Below are positions 23,376-32,203 of a stretch of DNA of 39,179 nt, piece by piece. The stretch covers positions 1 through 39,179 of the forward strand of contig LKND01000018.1 in NCBI GenBank assembly GCA_001564275.1. Direction: 5' to 3'. Numbering within the stretch: position 1 is the first letter of the stretch; every line of letters starts with the position of its first letter. The notes beneath the pieces were generated by a model. That model saw only the letters and a program-made list of their open reading frames with translations, had not been told where the DNA came from and searched no databases. This DNA comes from Natrialbaceae archaeon Tc-Br11_E2g14 (GTDB taxonomy: Archaea > Halobacteriota > Halobacteria > Halobacteriales > Natrialbaceae). The position numbers and the translations under genes are program-made.

Positions 23376-24047
23376 ATGAAAACCCTCGACGCATCCACGA
23401 ACACACTCGCGTCACCCAACGCCTCCCTCCCAGTCCCGAACACAGCCCAACTCGACGACCGATCGGTCCGCGCTCGAGCCGAATCGATGGCCGTCCTCGC
23501 CCTCGGCGATGGGCTCTACGAGGTCGAAGCCGAGAGTGGCGAGACCTACCTCGTCGACCTCGCTGCCGGCCGCTGTACCTGTCCGGATCACGTCTTCCGG
23601 GGCGTACGCTGTAAGCACGTCCGCCGGGTCGCCATCGAGATCACCGAGGGGCGAACGCCCCCACCCGGCCAGGTCGCCGTCCCCTGTGTCGACTGTGGCG
23701 ATCGGGTCTTCCTCGAAGCGGACGACCCGGTCGTCGAGCGCGACGGACCCGCCTACTGTGACGCCCACACAATCGCACCCGGGGACAGGGTTCGAGATCG
23801 GGAGACCGACGGCATCCTGACAGTGATCGACGTCACCGACCGTCGCGCTGACGCCGTCCGAATCCGGGCCCGACAGGGAGCGACCACCGTCGCCGAGTAC
23901 CCGACGAACGAGCTCTACGCCGATGACGTGCCGGTCGTGGGGGCCGTCTACCCCCACGCCCGGGTGGCCGCGAACGGACCAGTTCCCGCGTCGCTTCGGG
24001 TCTACGTCTTCCCGCGGACGCGTCTCGAGCGGGTCGCCGACCGGTGA
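23376..24047 (+). CDS. SWIM zinc-finger protein
   Basis: A 223-residue protein. The SWIM motif is CTCPDHVFRGVRCKHVRRV at about residues 68-86, with the CxC and CxH ligand pairs; SWIM domains bind DNA or protein. It is preceded by the usual strand pair (YEVEAESGETYLVDLAAGR). A second possible zinc site follows with CVDCGD and YCDAHT. The C-terminal 90 residues form a beta-rich domain (PGDRVRDRETDGILTVIDVT) that is not named here. Haloarchaeal genomes carry SWIM proteins of this layout, but no function is proven. The ATG at 23376 follows CCGTATAG by about 37 bases, which would leave a short leader. Confidence 0.87.
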   Translation: MKTLDASTNTLASPNASLPVPNTAQLDDRSVRARAESMAVLALGDGLYEVEAESGETYLVDLAAGRCTCPDHVFRGVRCKHVRRVAIEITEGRTPPPGQVAVPCVDCGDRVFLEADDPVVERDGPAYCDAHTIAPGDRVRDRETDGILTVIDVTDRRADAVRIRARQGATTVAEYPTNELYADDVPVVGAVYPHARVAANGPVPASLRVYVFPRTRLERVADR

Positions 24048-24108
24048 GACCGTCCGTCCACCATCGCCGAGCCAAACGCTATTGAGGACATCGCCCCTAT
24101 CCGGCCAC

Positions 24109-24999
24109 ATGCGCACGCTCGTGGTGGGGGCGACCGGATTCGTCGGCAGACGATTGGTGGACGCACTCCTCGAGCGGGGCCACGATGTCGTCGCCTTCTC
24201 GCGGCACGCCAGCACCGAACCGTTCCCCGATGAGGTCGAACCGTTCGAGGGCGACCTCGAGGATCCCGACTCGTTGACGGGACTCTGTGCCGACGTCGAC
24301 GTCGCCTACTATCTCGTCCACTCGCTGACCGACGACGATTTCGCCGAGCGCGATCGACGGTATGCCAGCCGCTTTCGTGACCTGGCCACTGCGGCTGGCG
24401 TCGACCGGGTGATCTACCTCAGCGGCATCAGTGGCGATGGCGTCGATCTCTCGGAGCATCTGGCCTCCCGGCGTGAGGTGGAATCGCTGCTGGCGGGCGG
24501 CAGCTACGACCTGACGGTGCTTCGGGCGGCCGTCATCATCGGCGCGGGAAGTGCCAGTTTTCAGATCCTCGAGGACCTGAGCGAGCGACTGCCCGTGATG
24601 GTCGTCCCCGAGTGGGTTCGGACGCCGTGTCAACCGATCGCAATCGGCGACGCCGTCACCTATCTCGTCGAACTGCTCGATGCCGATGAGACCCGCGGCG
24701 AGACGTACGACATCGGCGGGCCGACGGTCTGGTCGTACGAGTCGCTCCTCCGACTCACTGCCAGCGAGAAGGGCAAAACCATCTACATCGTTCCGGTGCC
24801 GGTGATGACTCCCGAACTGTCCTCACACTGGCTCCGTCTGACGACCGAGGTGGCGTACCCGGTCGCTCGAGCGCTCGCCGAGAGTATGCGAAACCCGGTG
24901 ACAGTGCGCGAGGACGCCGACCTGCAGCGAGTGATCCCGATCGATCGGACGTCGATCGACGCCGCGGTGCGAACGGCCCTCGCTGCGGAGGACGGGTGA
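24109..24999 (+). CDS. NAD(P)-binding atypical SDR / NmrA-like protein
   Basis: A 296-residue Rossmann-fold protein starting MRTLVVGATGFVGRRLVDAL with the GxxGxxG dinucleotide motif at residues 7-13. Further family marks are FEGDLEDPDSLTGLCADVD, VAYYLVHSLTDDDF, and YLSGISGDG, in place of the classical YxxxK active site, so it may be a regulatory or isomerase-type member. The C-terminal part contains ETYDIGGPTVWSYESLLRLT, common in this group. The substrate cannot be deduced. The ATG at 24109 is chosen because it begins the Rossmann strand, with GCTATTGAG about 28 bases upstream; the open frame upstream overlaps the SWIM gene. Confidence 0.9.
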   Translation: MRTLVVGATGFVGRRLVDALLERGHDVVAFSRHASTEPFPDEVEPFEGDLEDPDSLTGLCADVDVAYYLVHSLTDDDFAERDRRYASRFRDLATAAGVDRVIYLSGISGDGVDLSEHLASRREVESLLAGGSYDLTVLRAAVIIGAGSASFQILEDLSERLPVMVVPEWVRTPCQPIAIGDAVTYLVELLDADETRGETYDIGGPTVWSYESLLRLTASEKGKTIYIVPVPVMTPELSSHWLRLTTEVAYPVARALAESMRNPVTVREDADLQRVIPIDRTSIDAAVRTALAAEDG

Positions 25000-25058
25000 C
25001 CGCTGGAGGGTGATGGTCGTGGGTGGGCGGCTGCTGGGGGACTGCTGGCCACCCACAG

Positions 25059-25478
25059 CTAGCCGTCGCGGCCAGCCCCTGTCGCCCCCGAGCGAACGGG
25101 CTCGAGATGCTCGCGAGCCGCGGGCTCGAGGGCGAAGGTGCCGTGGATGTCCGCGGGTGCTTCGCCGTGGACGACCCGTCCGAACGGGTCGGCGATTTTG
25201 GGATAGAGCCGTTCGAACGCCCTGGCCGCCGGCCCTCTCACCCCTCGAGCGGTCATCGCCCGTTCGACCGCCCGTTCGCCGGCGTGGACGGCGTCGCCCT
25301 CGATGAGCAGGAAGACGAACGGCTGGCCGCCGAATTGGGCCTCGAGAAACGCCTGTATCGGCTCGGATTCCCAGGGCACGGCGACGATGTCGTCCATCCG
25401 GTAGGTGAAGGCGTCGGCGACCGTTCGGAACGGCCGTTTTCGGCCGTCGTAGACGAGAACCGCGGGGTGATCGCTCAC
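25059..25478 (-). CDS. DCC-like thioredoxin-fold protein lacking the CxxC
   Basis: A 139-residue protein starting VSDHPAVLVYDGRKRPFRT from a GTG at 25478. Its layout follows DCC (DUF393) proteins: a first strand, VLVYDG, at the place of the DGxCxxC motif, then AVPWESEPIQAFLEAQFGGQ, then FLLIEGDAVHAGERAVERAM. The last segment matches VVLIEGDRAYVKSGAVLRTA of the intact DCC protein at 746-1207. Both cysteines are replaced (DGRKRPFR against DGVCNLCN), so redox activity is unlikely. The relationship is my inference from pattern matching. The upstream in-frame sequence is basic and non-conserved in character, so the GTG is preferred. The gene diverges from the acyl-CoA dehydrogenase gene. Confidence 0.68.
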   Translation of the reverse strand: MSDHPAVLVYDGRKRPFRTVADAFTYRMDDIVAVPWESEPIQAFLEAQFGGQPFVFLLIEGDAVHAGERAVERAMTARGVRGPAARAFERLYPKIADPFGRVVHGEAPADIHGTFALEPAAREHLEPVRSGATGAGRDG

Positions 25479-25586
25479 GATGACGTCGCTAGGCGGCCGA
25501 TGGGTGTGATTCTTTCGAAGCCGGGTGCACACGGCGTGGCTCGAGGCGACAACTCGAGGCAACTCAACACCTGTTTCTCCTGCGCC

Positions 25587-25594
25587 ATTTTATG
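25587..25594 (+). promoter_or_regulatory. TATA box of the acyl-CoA dehydrogenase gene
   Basis: ATTTTATG is centred about 30 bases before the ATG at 25620 and fixes that start against the very long upstream open frame. Confidence 0.65.
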
Positions 25595-25619
25595 CCCCTC
25601 CGAAACCGAGTGGTCGATC

Positions 25620-27503
25620 ATGACAAACGGTATCGACTACGGCCGCCTCGAGGACGGCCGCCACGTCAACTACTGGCGCCTCGATCGGACCATCAGGCGG
25701 GAAGTCAGGCGGACCTATTCTACCGAGGAGTTCGCGTGGGCGACGGCCCGCCTCGAGTCCTTCGGCCACCTGATCGGCCACACCGTCGCTGACAACGCCG
25801 ACTGGATCGACGATCACGGGCCCGAACTCGAGACCTACGATCGACACGGCGAGGTACAAAACCGAGTGCGATACCCGGCCGAACAGCACGAAAACGATCG
25901 GCTGGTCTACGAGTCGGGCATCGTTGCCGACGCATTCGAGGCCCCGCCAGGCCGCGAGGACCCCATGCCCCTGACGCACAACCTCGTCATGCAGTACCTG
26001 CTCTGTTACGCCGACGTCGGGTTCAACTGCCCGGTCGCGATGACCGCCGGGGTCGCCCTCGTGCTCGAGAAGTTCGACGACGGTGCGCTGGCGGCATATT
26101 ACGAGGGGCTAACCAGCCGGGAGTACGAGGATTGCATCGAGGGGGCGATGTTCCTCACGGAAAAGCAAGGCGGTAGCGACGTCGGGGCGACCGAAACCCG
26201 GGCCGAGTGGGATCCGGCGACCGCGTGTCACCGTCTGTACGGCGAGAAGTGGTTCTGCTCGAACATCGACGCCCAGGGCACCCTGGCGCTCGCCCGCACC
26301 GAGGACGCACCCGACGGGATCGGCGGCCTCTCGCTGTTTCTCGTCCCCCACGAACTCGAGGGCGAACTGAACGACCAGCTCTACCGCCGCCTGAAGGACA
26401 AACTCGGAACCACGTCCGTGCCGACGGGCGAGGTGGAGTTCCGGGGCGCGAGAGGATTCCTGATCGGCGAGGAAACCCGCGGGTTCCACCAGATGGCCGA
26501 GATGGTCAACCTCGAGCGACTGTCGAACGCCATCGGCTCCTGTGGCCTGATCGGTCGCGCCCTGCTCGAGAGCAAGATCAAGGCGGCGAACCGGGAGGCC
26601 TTCGGCGAGACGATCGATCAGTATCCGCTCATGCGTCGCGATCTGGTGGACATGACCGTCGACCACGAGGCCGCGACGGCGTACACCATGGAAGCCGCCC
26701 GGCTCTTTTCGGTCCGCGAGCGGGCCGAGCGGGCGAAACGCGGTGCCCTCGAGGCCATGGGCCCGGACGACGTCGACGAGGAGCGGGCCGAACGAGCCTA
26801 TCGGCTCATGCGGCTTTTGATCCCCATTGCCAAAGCCAGGACGGGGCGTCTCGCGGTCGACACCGCCTCATACGCCATGGAGATTCAGGGGGGCAACGGC
26901 TACGTCAACGAGTTCGTCACCCACCGACTGCTCCGGGACGCCCAGGTGTTGCCCATCTGGGAGGGGACCGAGAACATCCTCTCGCTCGACGTCCTGCGGG
27001 CGCTCGAGCGCGAAGCGGCCCACGAACCGCTCCTCGAAACCGTCACGACGCGCCTCGAGGGAATCGACCATCCCGCGCTGGCGGACACGACAGCGACCGT
27101 CGAGGCGTCACTCCAGGAACTCGGTACGGCCCTCGCGACGCTCGCGAGCGAGGACACCGATTACGCCCAGCTACAGGCGAAAGAACTGGCCCACTTCATC
27201 TACGACGTCTTCGCCGCCAGCCTCCTGCTCGAGCAGGCCCAGGACGCCCTCGAGGGGCGTGGTGCGCCGGGTGCCGTGGCTGCTGGCGATCCGGCGACCG
27301 CGGCGGATGACCGCGGCGGGGGTCAGCCGGACGCCCGACTCGCGCTGATCGCCCGCCGATTCGTGCGCCGACACCTCACGGAACGACCCGCTCGTGGGAT
27401 CACCGACGGGGAGCGACTCGCGCTGGAGCACTTCGATTCGATCGTCCGGTTCGCGCCGCTCGAGCCGGCGGCCCTGCTTGCGAGAGCGGGTGAGACCGAG
27501 TGA
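25620..27503 (+). CDS. AidB-type acyl-CoA dehydrogenase
   Basis: A 627-residue FAD-dependent acyl-CoA dehydrogenase of the long AidB-like subgroup. The two family signatures are present: AMFLTEKQGGSDVGATET near residue 180 and EIQGGNGYVNEFVTHRLLRD near 420, followed by QVLPIWEGTENILSLDVLRA with the Glu at the usual catalytic position. The extra C-terminal helical region (about 450-627) is typical of AidB relatives and carries a low-complexity Gly/Ala/Asp insertion near residue 555. Substrates could be branched or medium acyl-CoAs; the E. coli AidB role in alkylation response should not be assumed. No other fatty-acid gene is adjacent; a P450 gene converges 178 bases downstream. Confidence 0.92.
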   Translation: MTNGIDYGRLEDGRHVNYWRLDRTIRREVRRTYSTEEFAWATARLESFGHLIGHTVADNADWIDDHGPELETYDRHGEVQNRVRYPAEQHENDRLVYESGIVADAFEAPPGREDPMPLTHNLVMQYLLCYADVGFNCPVAMTAGVALVLEKFDDGALAAYYEGLTSREYEDCIEGAMFLTEKQGGSDVGATETRAEWDPATACHRLYGEKWFCSNIDAQGTLALARTEDAPDGIGGLSLFLVPHELEGELNDQLYRRLKDKLGTTSVPTGEVEFRGARGFLIGEETRGFHQMAEMVNLERLSNAIGSCGLIGRALLESKIKAANREAFGETIDQYPLMRRDLVDMTVDHEAATAYTMEAARLFSVRERAERAKRGALEAMGPDDVDEERAERAYRLMRLLIPIAKARTGRLAVDTASYAMEIQGGNGYVNEFVTHRLLRDAQVLPIWEGTENILSLDVLRALEREAAHEPLLETVTTRLEGIDHPALADTTATVEASLQELGTALATLASEDTDYAQLQAKELAHFIYDVFAASLLLEQAQDALEGRGAPGAVAAGDPATAADDRGGGQPDARLALIARRFVRRHLTERPARGITDGERLALEHFDSIVRFAPLEPAALLARAGETE

Positions 27504-27565
27504 GTCAGCTCGAGGGTCTGTGGGTCATCGATCACTGATAATCGGAGTGCTGCGGCCACTTCGGA

Positions 27566-27594
27566 ATGTATACTATAATACTTTGAATTTTGTA
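27566..27594. terminator. AT-rich block between convergent genes, possible terminator
   Basis: An AT-rich run, ATGTATACTATAATACTTTG and onward with TTTTG, lies in the 178-base space between the convergent acyl-CoA dehydrogenase and P450 genes. Haloarchaeal transcription commonly ends in T-rich sequence, so a terminator for the plus-strand gene is likely here. No strong hairpin accompanies it. Confidence 0.35.
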
Positions 27595-27681
27595 GCAACC
27601 CTCGAGCGCTCGTCTCCGGTGTCCCGCGGGATAGCGTGTCACGTGACGGCGATCGCCGGTAAAACGCTACAATGATCCGTA

Positions 27682-29130
27682 TCAGTCGTCAGCTGTCGCT
27701 TCGCTTTCGTCAGCGTCGGTCCTCCCGTCGCTCGAGCCGGCGGCTTCCCCAGCATCCGGCTCCGTGACAGCTCCCTCGCCACGGCTGCTCGCCAGCGGCC
27801 CGTCCGTCCGCCGCTCGAGACGCATCTCCATGCCACCCTCGGGGTGGACCGTCAGCGAGCTTCGCAGCTCGATTGGGCCGTCGTCGACCCGTCGAAGTGT
27901 GAACCGCTGGGCGATGATCGCGGCGAGGATCGGGGCCTCGAGCATCGTGAATCCCTTGCCGATGCAACTCCGGGGCCCGGCACCGAACGGGAAGTAGGCG
28001 TAGGTGGGGTGGTCGGGATCGAGCCAGCGGTCGGGATCGAACGCCGTGGGGTCATCGAAGTATCGGGGGTCCCGGTGGCTCGCCCACTGGGAACACATGA
28101 TCAGCGAGTCGGCGTCGATGTCGTAGCCAGCGAGGCTGACGTCAGTGTCCGCCTGCCGGAACATCACGTACACCGGTGGGTAGAGTCGCATGGACTCGCG
28201 CAATACGTTCCGAAGGGTCGGCAGCTGTCGGATCTGCGTGGCCGTCGGGACCTCACCACCGAGCACTTCGTCGACCTCCGCGTGGAGCCGGCGTTCGACC
28301 TCGGGAGCGTCCGAGAGGAGCGCCCAGGTGTAGGTCAACACTAGCGCCGTCGTGTCGTGGCCCGCGAGCAACATCGTCAGAAGTTCGTCTCGAATCCCCT
28401 GTTCGTCGATTGCGCCCGCCGCCTTCGCTTGCAGGAGCAACGCGAGTAGGTCCTGGTCGTCGGGATCGATGCCCGACCGACGTCGCCGACGGACGAGGTC
28501 GTCGACCACCTCCTCGAGTTTCGCGATCGAGCGCTCGAACTGGCGGTTTTCCCGCGTGGGCAGCCAGTCGGGGATCACGGCCCGACGCGGGTCGGGCTCG
28601 AACCGCTGGCCCACCGGCTCGAGGAGGTGGGCCGTCTTCTTCGCCAGACCGACCGGGAGGTCGACGCCGAACATCGCCTCGACGATGATCTCGAGGGTCG
28701 TCCGGGTCATCTCCCACTCGATATTTCGGACGTCGCCGTCGTTCCAGCGGTCGACCATCGCGGTGGCCCGGTCGACCATCACGGGTGCCAGGCTGGCGAT
28801 TCGGTCGGGGGCGAACGCCGGACCGGCCATGCTTCGCCGCTCGCGCCAGAGATCGCCCTCGCTGAGGAGCAATCCCTCGCCGAGTAACTGCCCGAGGGCA
28901 TCGGTCTGGAAGTCGGGCTTCGAGAACGAGTCGGCCTCGCTGACCAGGACCCGCTCGATCGAGTCGGGGGTCAGGGCCATGTACGTCCGATTGGGGCCGA
29001 GGTCGAACGCCGCGAGGTCGCCGTAGCCGTCGCGAACCTGCTCCATGAACGCGAATGGGTCTCGCGCGTACCGTGGCAGGACGCCGACCGGTGGAACACC
29101 GTTTGGCCCTGGCACGACGTGATCTGTCAT
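27682..29130 (-). CDS. Cytochrome P450
   Basis: A 482-residue soluble P450 monooxygenase. The hallmark motifs are AGHDTTALVLTYTWALL in the I-helix near residue 253, the ExxR of LRESMRLYPP near 311, FDPDRWLD, and the haem loop FPFGAGPRSCIGKGF with the axial Cys389. The sequence resembles the CYP102/CYP4-like bacterial and archaeal group. The substrate is unknown, and the ferredoxin and reductase partners are not in the window. The C-terminal 40 residues form an acidic Ser/Asp/Glu tail, an adaptation common in halophiles. The ATG at 29130 is chosen because CTTTACG is centred 24 bases upstream; the frame is open to 29220. Confidence 0.95.
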   Translation of the reverse strand: MTDHVVPGPNGVPPVGVLPRYARDPFAFMEQVRDGYGDLAAFDLGPNRTYMALTPDSIERVLVSEADSFSKPDFQTDALGQLLGEGLLLSEGDLWRERRSMAGPAFAPDRIASLAPVMVDRATAMVDRWNDGDVRNIEWEMTRTTLEIIVEAMFGVDLPVGLAKKTAHLLEPVGQRFEPDPRRAVIPDWLPTRENRQFERSIAKLEEVVDDLVRRRRRSGIDPDDQDLLALLLQAKAAGAIDEQGIRDELLTMLLAGHDTTALVLTYTWALLSDAPEVERRLHAEVDEVLGGEVPTATQIRQLPTLRNVLRESMRLYPPVYVMFRQADTDVSLAGYDIDADSLIMCSQWASHRDPRYFDDPTAFDPDRWLDPDHPTYAYFPFGAGPRSCIGKGFTMLEAPILAAIIAQRFTLRRVDDGPIELRSSLTVHPEGGMEMRLERRTDGPLASSRGEGAVTEPDAGEAAGSSDGRTDADESEATADD

Positions 29131-29150
29131 GGACTGGCTAGCGGCTACGT

Positions 29151-29157
29151 CGTAAAG
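29151..29157 (-). promoter_or_regulatory. TATA-like element of the P450 gene
   Basis: Minus-strand CTTTACG is centred about 24 bases before the ATG at 29130. Confidence 0.5.
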
Positions 29158-29320
29158 ACGGTTCTCCCGAACAACGTAACCGGGCCCTGGTCCGGGGTGG
29201 TCACGCTGTCGCCAGGCCACTCACTCAACGGCGCTCTCACAGGCGGTCATCGCCCGACAAAGACCGAGACACAGTGACGAACGATGGGCTTCGACCCCTT
29301 CTCGGAGCGGCTACTCCCGC

Positions 29321-30421
29321 TCAGGCGGCCACCACCGCAGAGACGACGAACTCCGTCGTCCCGTCCGGTGGCTCGAGCCCGCCGCCGAAGAGGAGTTCGG
29401 CGATGGGAATCGTCAGGTAGGCTTCGACGAACGCGGCGAGGACGAGGACGAACCAGGCGTAGACCACGAGCATCGTCGTCTCGTAGACGTACGCTTTCGT
29501 GAGAAACGACTCGCGGCTGCCGAGAAGGCGCTGACCGAAGCGATGGACCAGTCGGAACCCGATGCCGGCGGTGACGAACAGCGCCGTGAGTTCGAAGACG
29601 CCGTGGGGAATCAACAGCGCGAGGATCTGGCCGAATCCGAGTTCGGCCCCGGCTCCGAGCGCAATATTCCCCACCAACACGCCGTTGAACACCATCACCA
29701 CGAACGTCAGAATCCCCAGACTGAACGCCCCCACGATGGCGAGTAGAAACGGTGGCGTATTCTGCGTGATGAAGAAGGTCGCGGTGAGTTCGAACTCCGC
29801 GCCCCCCGGCATCCCCTCCTCGCCGAGTTCGTCACCGAACTCAGCCTCGAGCAACTCCGCGAACAGCCCCATCAGGTCGACGCCGGCGCCGTAAAGCAGC
29901 ATGCCGAGCAGGATCCCCATGCCAAACAAACCAGCGGCGAAGCCGACGTGCAGTCGGTGTTCGCCCCAGGCCGCTTCGACGGGCTCGAGTGAGAACCGGC
30001 TGTCGAGGGCGTCGCCGATCAGGAAGGCCATGAAGCCGACGCCGAGGGTTACCGCGCCGACGGCTGCCGTGAGCGCTCCCTCGAGCGCTCCCAGATAGAC
30101 GCCCGTCAACACGCTCAACAGGGCGAGGACGGCGGTGAGCTGGCCGCTTCGGCGCTCGAGTGGCGGGCTCGAGGGCGCCGTCTCGCCTTCGTCGGGGTCG
30201 CGGTCGGCCGGCCCGCCGGTGTCGCGGGTGATCTCGTCCGAGTCGACCGTCGGCGTCCGACCGTCGTCGGATTCGGCCGTCGACGCATTGGCTGTCGTTG
30301 CCGTCGGCCGGCCATCGGCGTCGTCAGTGGACGCGGCCGACGTCGACGTTCCTCGAGAGTCATCACCGCCCTCGTCGGCGTCCGGGACCCGGTTCCGATT
30401 CGGGTCCGCCTCACGCTCCAT
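29321..30421 (-). CDS. SpoIIM (DUF95) family membrane protein
   Basis: A 366-residue protein with a long disordered acidic N-terminus (about residues 1-90, rich in Asp, Thr and Ser) and six or more hydrophobic helices. The DUF95 signature region is FSLGILTFVVMVFNGVLVGN then LLIPHGVFELTALFVTAGIG. Bacterial SpoIIM acts in engulfment with cell-wall hydrolases; the archaeal role is unknown and cannot be sporulation. The loop between helices has an acidic stretch (EAEFGDELGEEGMPGGAEFE). The ATG at 30421 is favoured over the GTG at 30427 because ATTTATC at 30445-30451 is centred 27 bases upstream. Confidence 0.88.
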   Translation of the reverse strand: MEREADPNRNRVPDADEGGDDSRGTSTSAASTDDADGRPTATTANASTAESDDGRTPTVDSDEITRDTGGPADRDPDEGETAPSSPPLERRSGQLTAVLALLSVLTGVYLGALEGALTAAVGAVTLGVGFMAFLIGDALDSRFSLEPVEAAWGEHRLHVGFAAGLFGMGILLGMLLYGAGVDLMGLFAELLEAEFGDELGEEGMPGGAEFELTATFFITQNTPPFLLAIVGAFSLGILTFVVMVFNGVLVGNIALGAGAELGFGQILALLIPHGVFELTALFVTAGIGFRLVHRFGQRLLGSRESFLTKAYVYETTMLVVYAWFVLVLAAFVEAYLTIPIAELLFGGGLEPPDGTTEFVVSAVVAA

Positions 30422-30444
30422 ACCCACCGTTCGGTCAGGAAAAC

Positions 30445-30451
30445 GATAAAT
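30445..30451 (-). promoter_or_regulatory. TATA box of the SpoIIM gene
   Basis: Minus-strand ATTTATC is centred 27 bases before the ATG at 30421, indicating a leaderless transcript. Confidence 0.65.
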
Positions 30452-30532
30452 GCGCCGACTGCGCCACCCGGATGGGTGCCGTCCTCGAGCAGGTTTCAGT
30501 CGCCGGGCCTTCCGCCCTCGAGTCAGCGCCCG

Positions 30533-31981
30533 TCACTGAGCATCCACGTCCTCGACAGGGAGCCCGTCGTGGGCTGCCAGGGCGGAGCGGATCGCCGGCC
30601 AGGAGGAGTCGACTGAGGGGGCCGCGTACCAGCCGTCGCCGGATGCCATCGGAGTCGACTCGGCCCCCGGCTCCCGTCGCGAACCGCCACGGTCGCCCGG
30701 CAACGCGGCCCCGTCCTTGAACCCGCTCGAGGTGCCGATGACGACCACTGGGCCCTCGAGGCGAGGCCGCTCGACGGGGGTCCCGTCGGCGTCGACGGCC
30801 TCCGCGGGTCCCGCGTCCCGCTCGTCCGCCGCTGTGGTCGACTCCTTGCCCTCGAGCAGGTCGCCCAGGGCAGCGAGGCCCGCGACGCCCGCCGCACCCG
30901 AGGACTCCTGCCACCATCCTGCCCGGGCCAGCCGATGCTGGGCGTCCTGGAGGTGAGCCTCGGTGAACCCGACCGCGAGCCCGTCGCTCTCACGGATGGC
31001 GCGATACCCCCGCACGCTCGAAGTGGTGGCCTTGATCGAGTAGGCCTCCGTGGGCCTGGCATCGACGCTGGCGATCGCCTCGCCGCGCTCGAGTGCCTGG
31101 CACAGTGGGGCCCGAACGCCGGGTTCGCAGGCGACCAGGCGTGGGGTTCGATCCGCGACGCCGAGCGCCTCGAGTTCGCGAAACCCCTTCCAGACGCCAT
31201 AGAGTAGTTCGGCGTAACAGGTGGGTACCACGACCGTCCCTGGGACCTGTTCCTGGAGCTGGCCAAACAACTCGTAGGCGATCGTCTTGTACCCCTCCGG
31301 TCCCCACGGATGACCGGTGTGGACGCCGGTTCGGCTGCTGACGGGGTGAAACCCGTGGTCCTCGGTCAGTCGGTCCACGGCCCGCTGGCGGGCCTCGATC
31401 TCGTCGACGGCGAGGACGACGGCCCCGTAACTGCGAATAAACGCCTGAACTGCTGGCGGGGTTCTCGAGGCCGTGAGGACGACACAGGGCAGGCCCGCCC
31501 GGGCGGCGTAGGCCGCAGCGGCTGCGCCGTGGTTGCCGGTCGAGGCGGCGACGACGCCCCTGGCGTCCTCGCGGACGGCGGCGCTAACGGTGCAGCGATT
31601 GAGGCGATCCTTGTGGCTCCAGGTGGGATTCTGGGACTCGTCTTTGAACCGGAGCGTGGATGCCTCCCCCGACGCCATGAGCCCCGCGACGTCGAGGGAC
31701 TGGAGCGTGAACTCGAGCAGGGGGGTGCCACCCTCACCCAGCGAGGGCGTCGAGAGGGGTGGCAACAGCGGCTGCCAGTGGTCCATGGGCGGCCGCTGGC
31801 CAGCCTGCCCGAACAGGCCCGCCTCGTGGGACCCGTACTCGTAGGCAACCTCGAGGGGATACTGGACAGCGTCGGTACTCGATTGTGGACAGCCGGCGGT
31901 CAGTACCGGCTCGAGCGGGTAGGTGATCGACGGGTTAGCGAGCGAGCGGGTCCCGCTCGCGAGGGAGGCCGCAGGGTCCAT
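30533..31981 (-). CDS. Threonine-synthase-like PLP-dependent enzyme
   Basis: A 482-residue fold-type II PLP enzyme. The cofactor Lys is in NPTWSHKDRLN near residue 124, followed by VVAASTGNHGAAAAAYAARA, where the loop binds the PLP phosphate, and GTVVVPTCYAELLYGVWKGF. The arrangement matches threonine synthase (O-phosphohomoserine to threonine) and related dehydratases. The C-terminal third is unusual: after GVAGLAALGDLLEG comes an acidic low-complexity insertion (about residues 375-400), then VVVIGTSSGFKDGAALPG and a second Gly/Glu/Ser insertion. Other aspartate-pathway genes are not adjacent, so the function could also be a paralogous beta-eliminating lyase. GCCTTTCAAG about 30 bases upstream supports the ATG at 31981. 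Confidence 0.86.
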   Translation of the reverse strand: MDPAASLASGTRSLANPSITYPLEPVLTAGCPQSSTDAVQYPLEVAYEYGSHEAGLFGQAGQRPPMDHWQPLLPPLSTPSLGEGGTPLLEFTLQSLDVAGLMASGEASTLRFKDESQNPTWSHKDRLNRCTVSAAVREDARGVVAASTGNHGAAAAAYAARAGLPCVVLTASRTPPAVQAFIRSYGAVVLAVDEIEARQRAVDRLTEDHGFHPVSSRTGVHTGHPWGPEGYKTIAYELFGQLQEQVPGTVVVPTCYAELLYGVWKGFRELEALGVADRTPRLVACEPGVRAPLCQALERGEAIASVDARPTEAYSIKATTSSVRGYRAIRESDGLAVGFTEAHLQDAQHRLARAGWWQESSGAAGVAGLAALGDLLEGKESTTAADERDAGPAEAVDADGTPVERPRLEGPVVVIGTSSGFKDGAALPGDRGGSRREPGAESTPMASGDGWYAAPSVDSSWPAIRSALAAHDGLPVEDVDAQ

Positions 31982-32135
31982 GCGAGGGCGAACGAGCCGG
32001 TGACGCTTGAAAGGCGTTGTCTCTGTATCGGAGTTGCAGATTCACAATTTCTCTCAAAACACGGTTCGCGCCACCGAACCGACCCAGTAGCGGTTCCCGG
32101 CACTGTGCGAGTCACTCCTGAAACGATTCATACAA

Positions 32136-32202
32136 TTAGTGTCGTCTCTTACCGGTGAGTGCCGAACCCGGGCTGGTACTCACCGGTAAACAGTGACACT
32201 AA
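32136..32202. repeat. 67-bp two-arm dyad
   Basis: Two nested perfect inverted repeats share one centre at 32169. The outer arms TTAGTGTC (32136-32143) and GACACTAA (32195-32202) enclose the inner arms TTACCGGTGAGT (32149-32160) and ACTCACCGGTAA (32178-32189). The 5-base spacers between the arms do not pair apart from two possible wobbles. The central 17 bases include the partly self-complementary CCCGGG region. It could form a cruciform or an RNA hairpin, or bind two protein dimers. Confidence 0.8.
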
Positions 32203-32203
32203 A

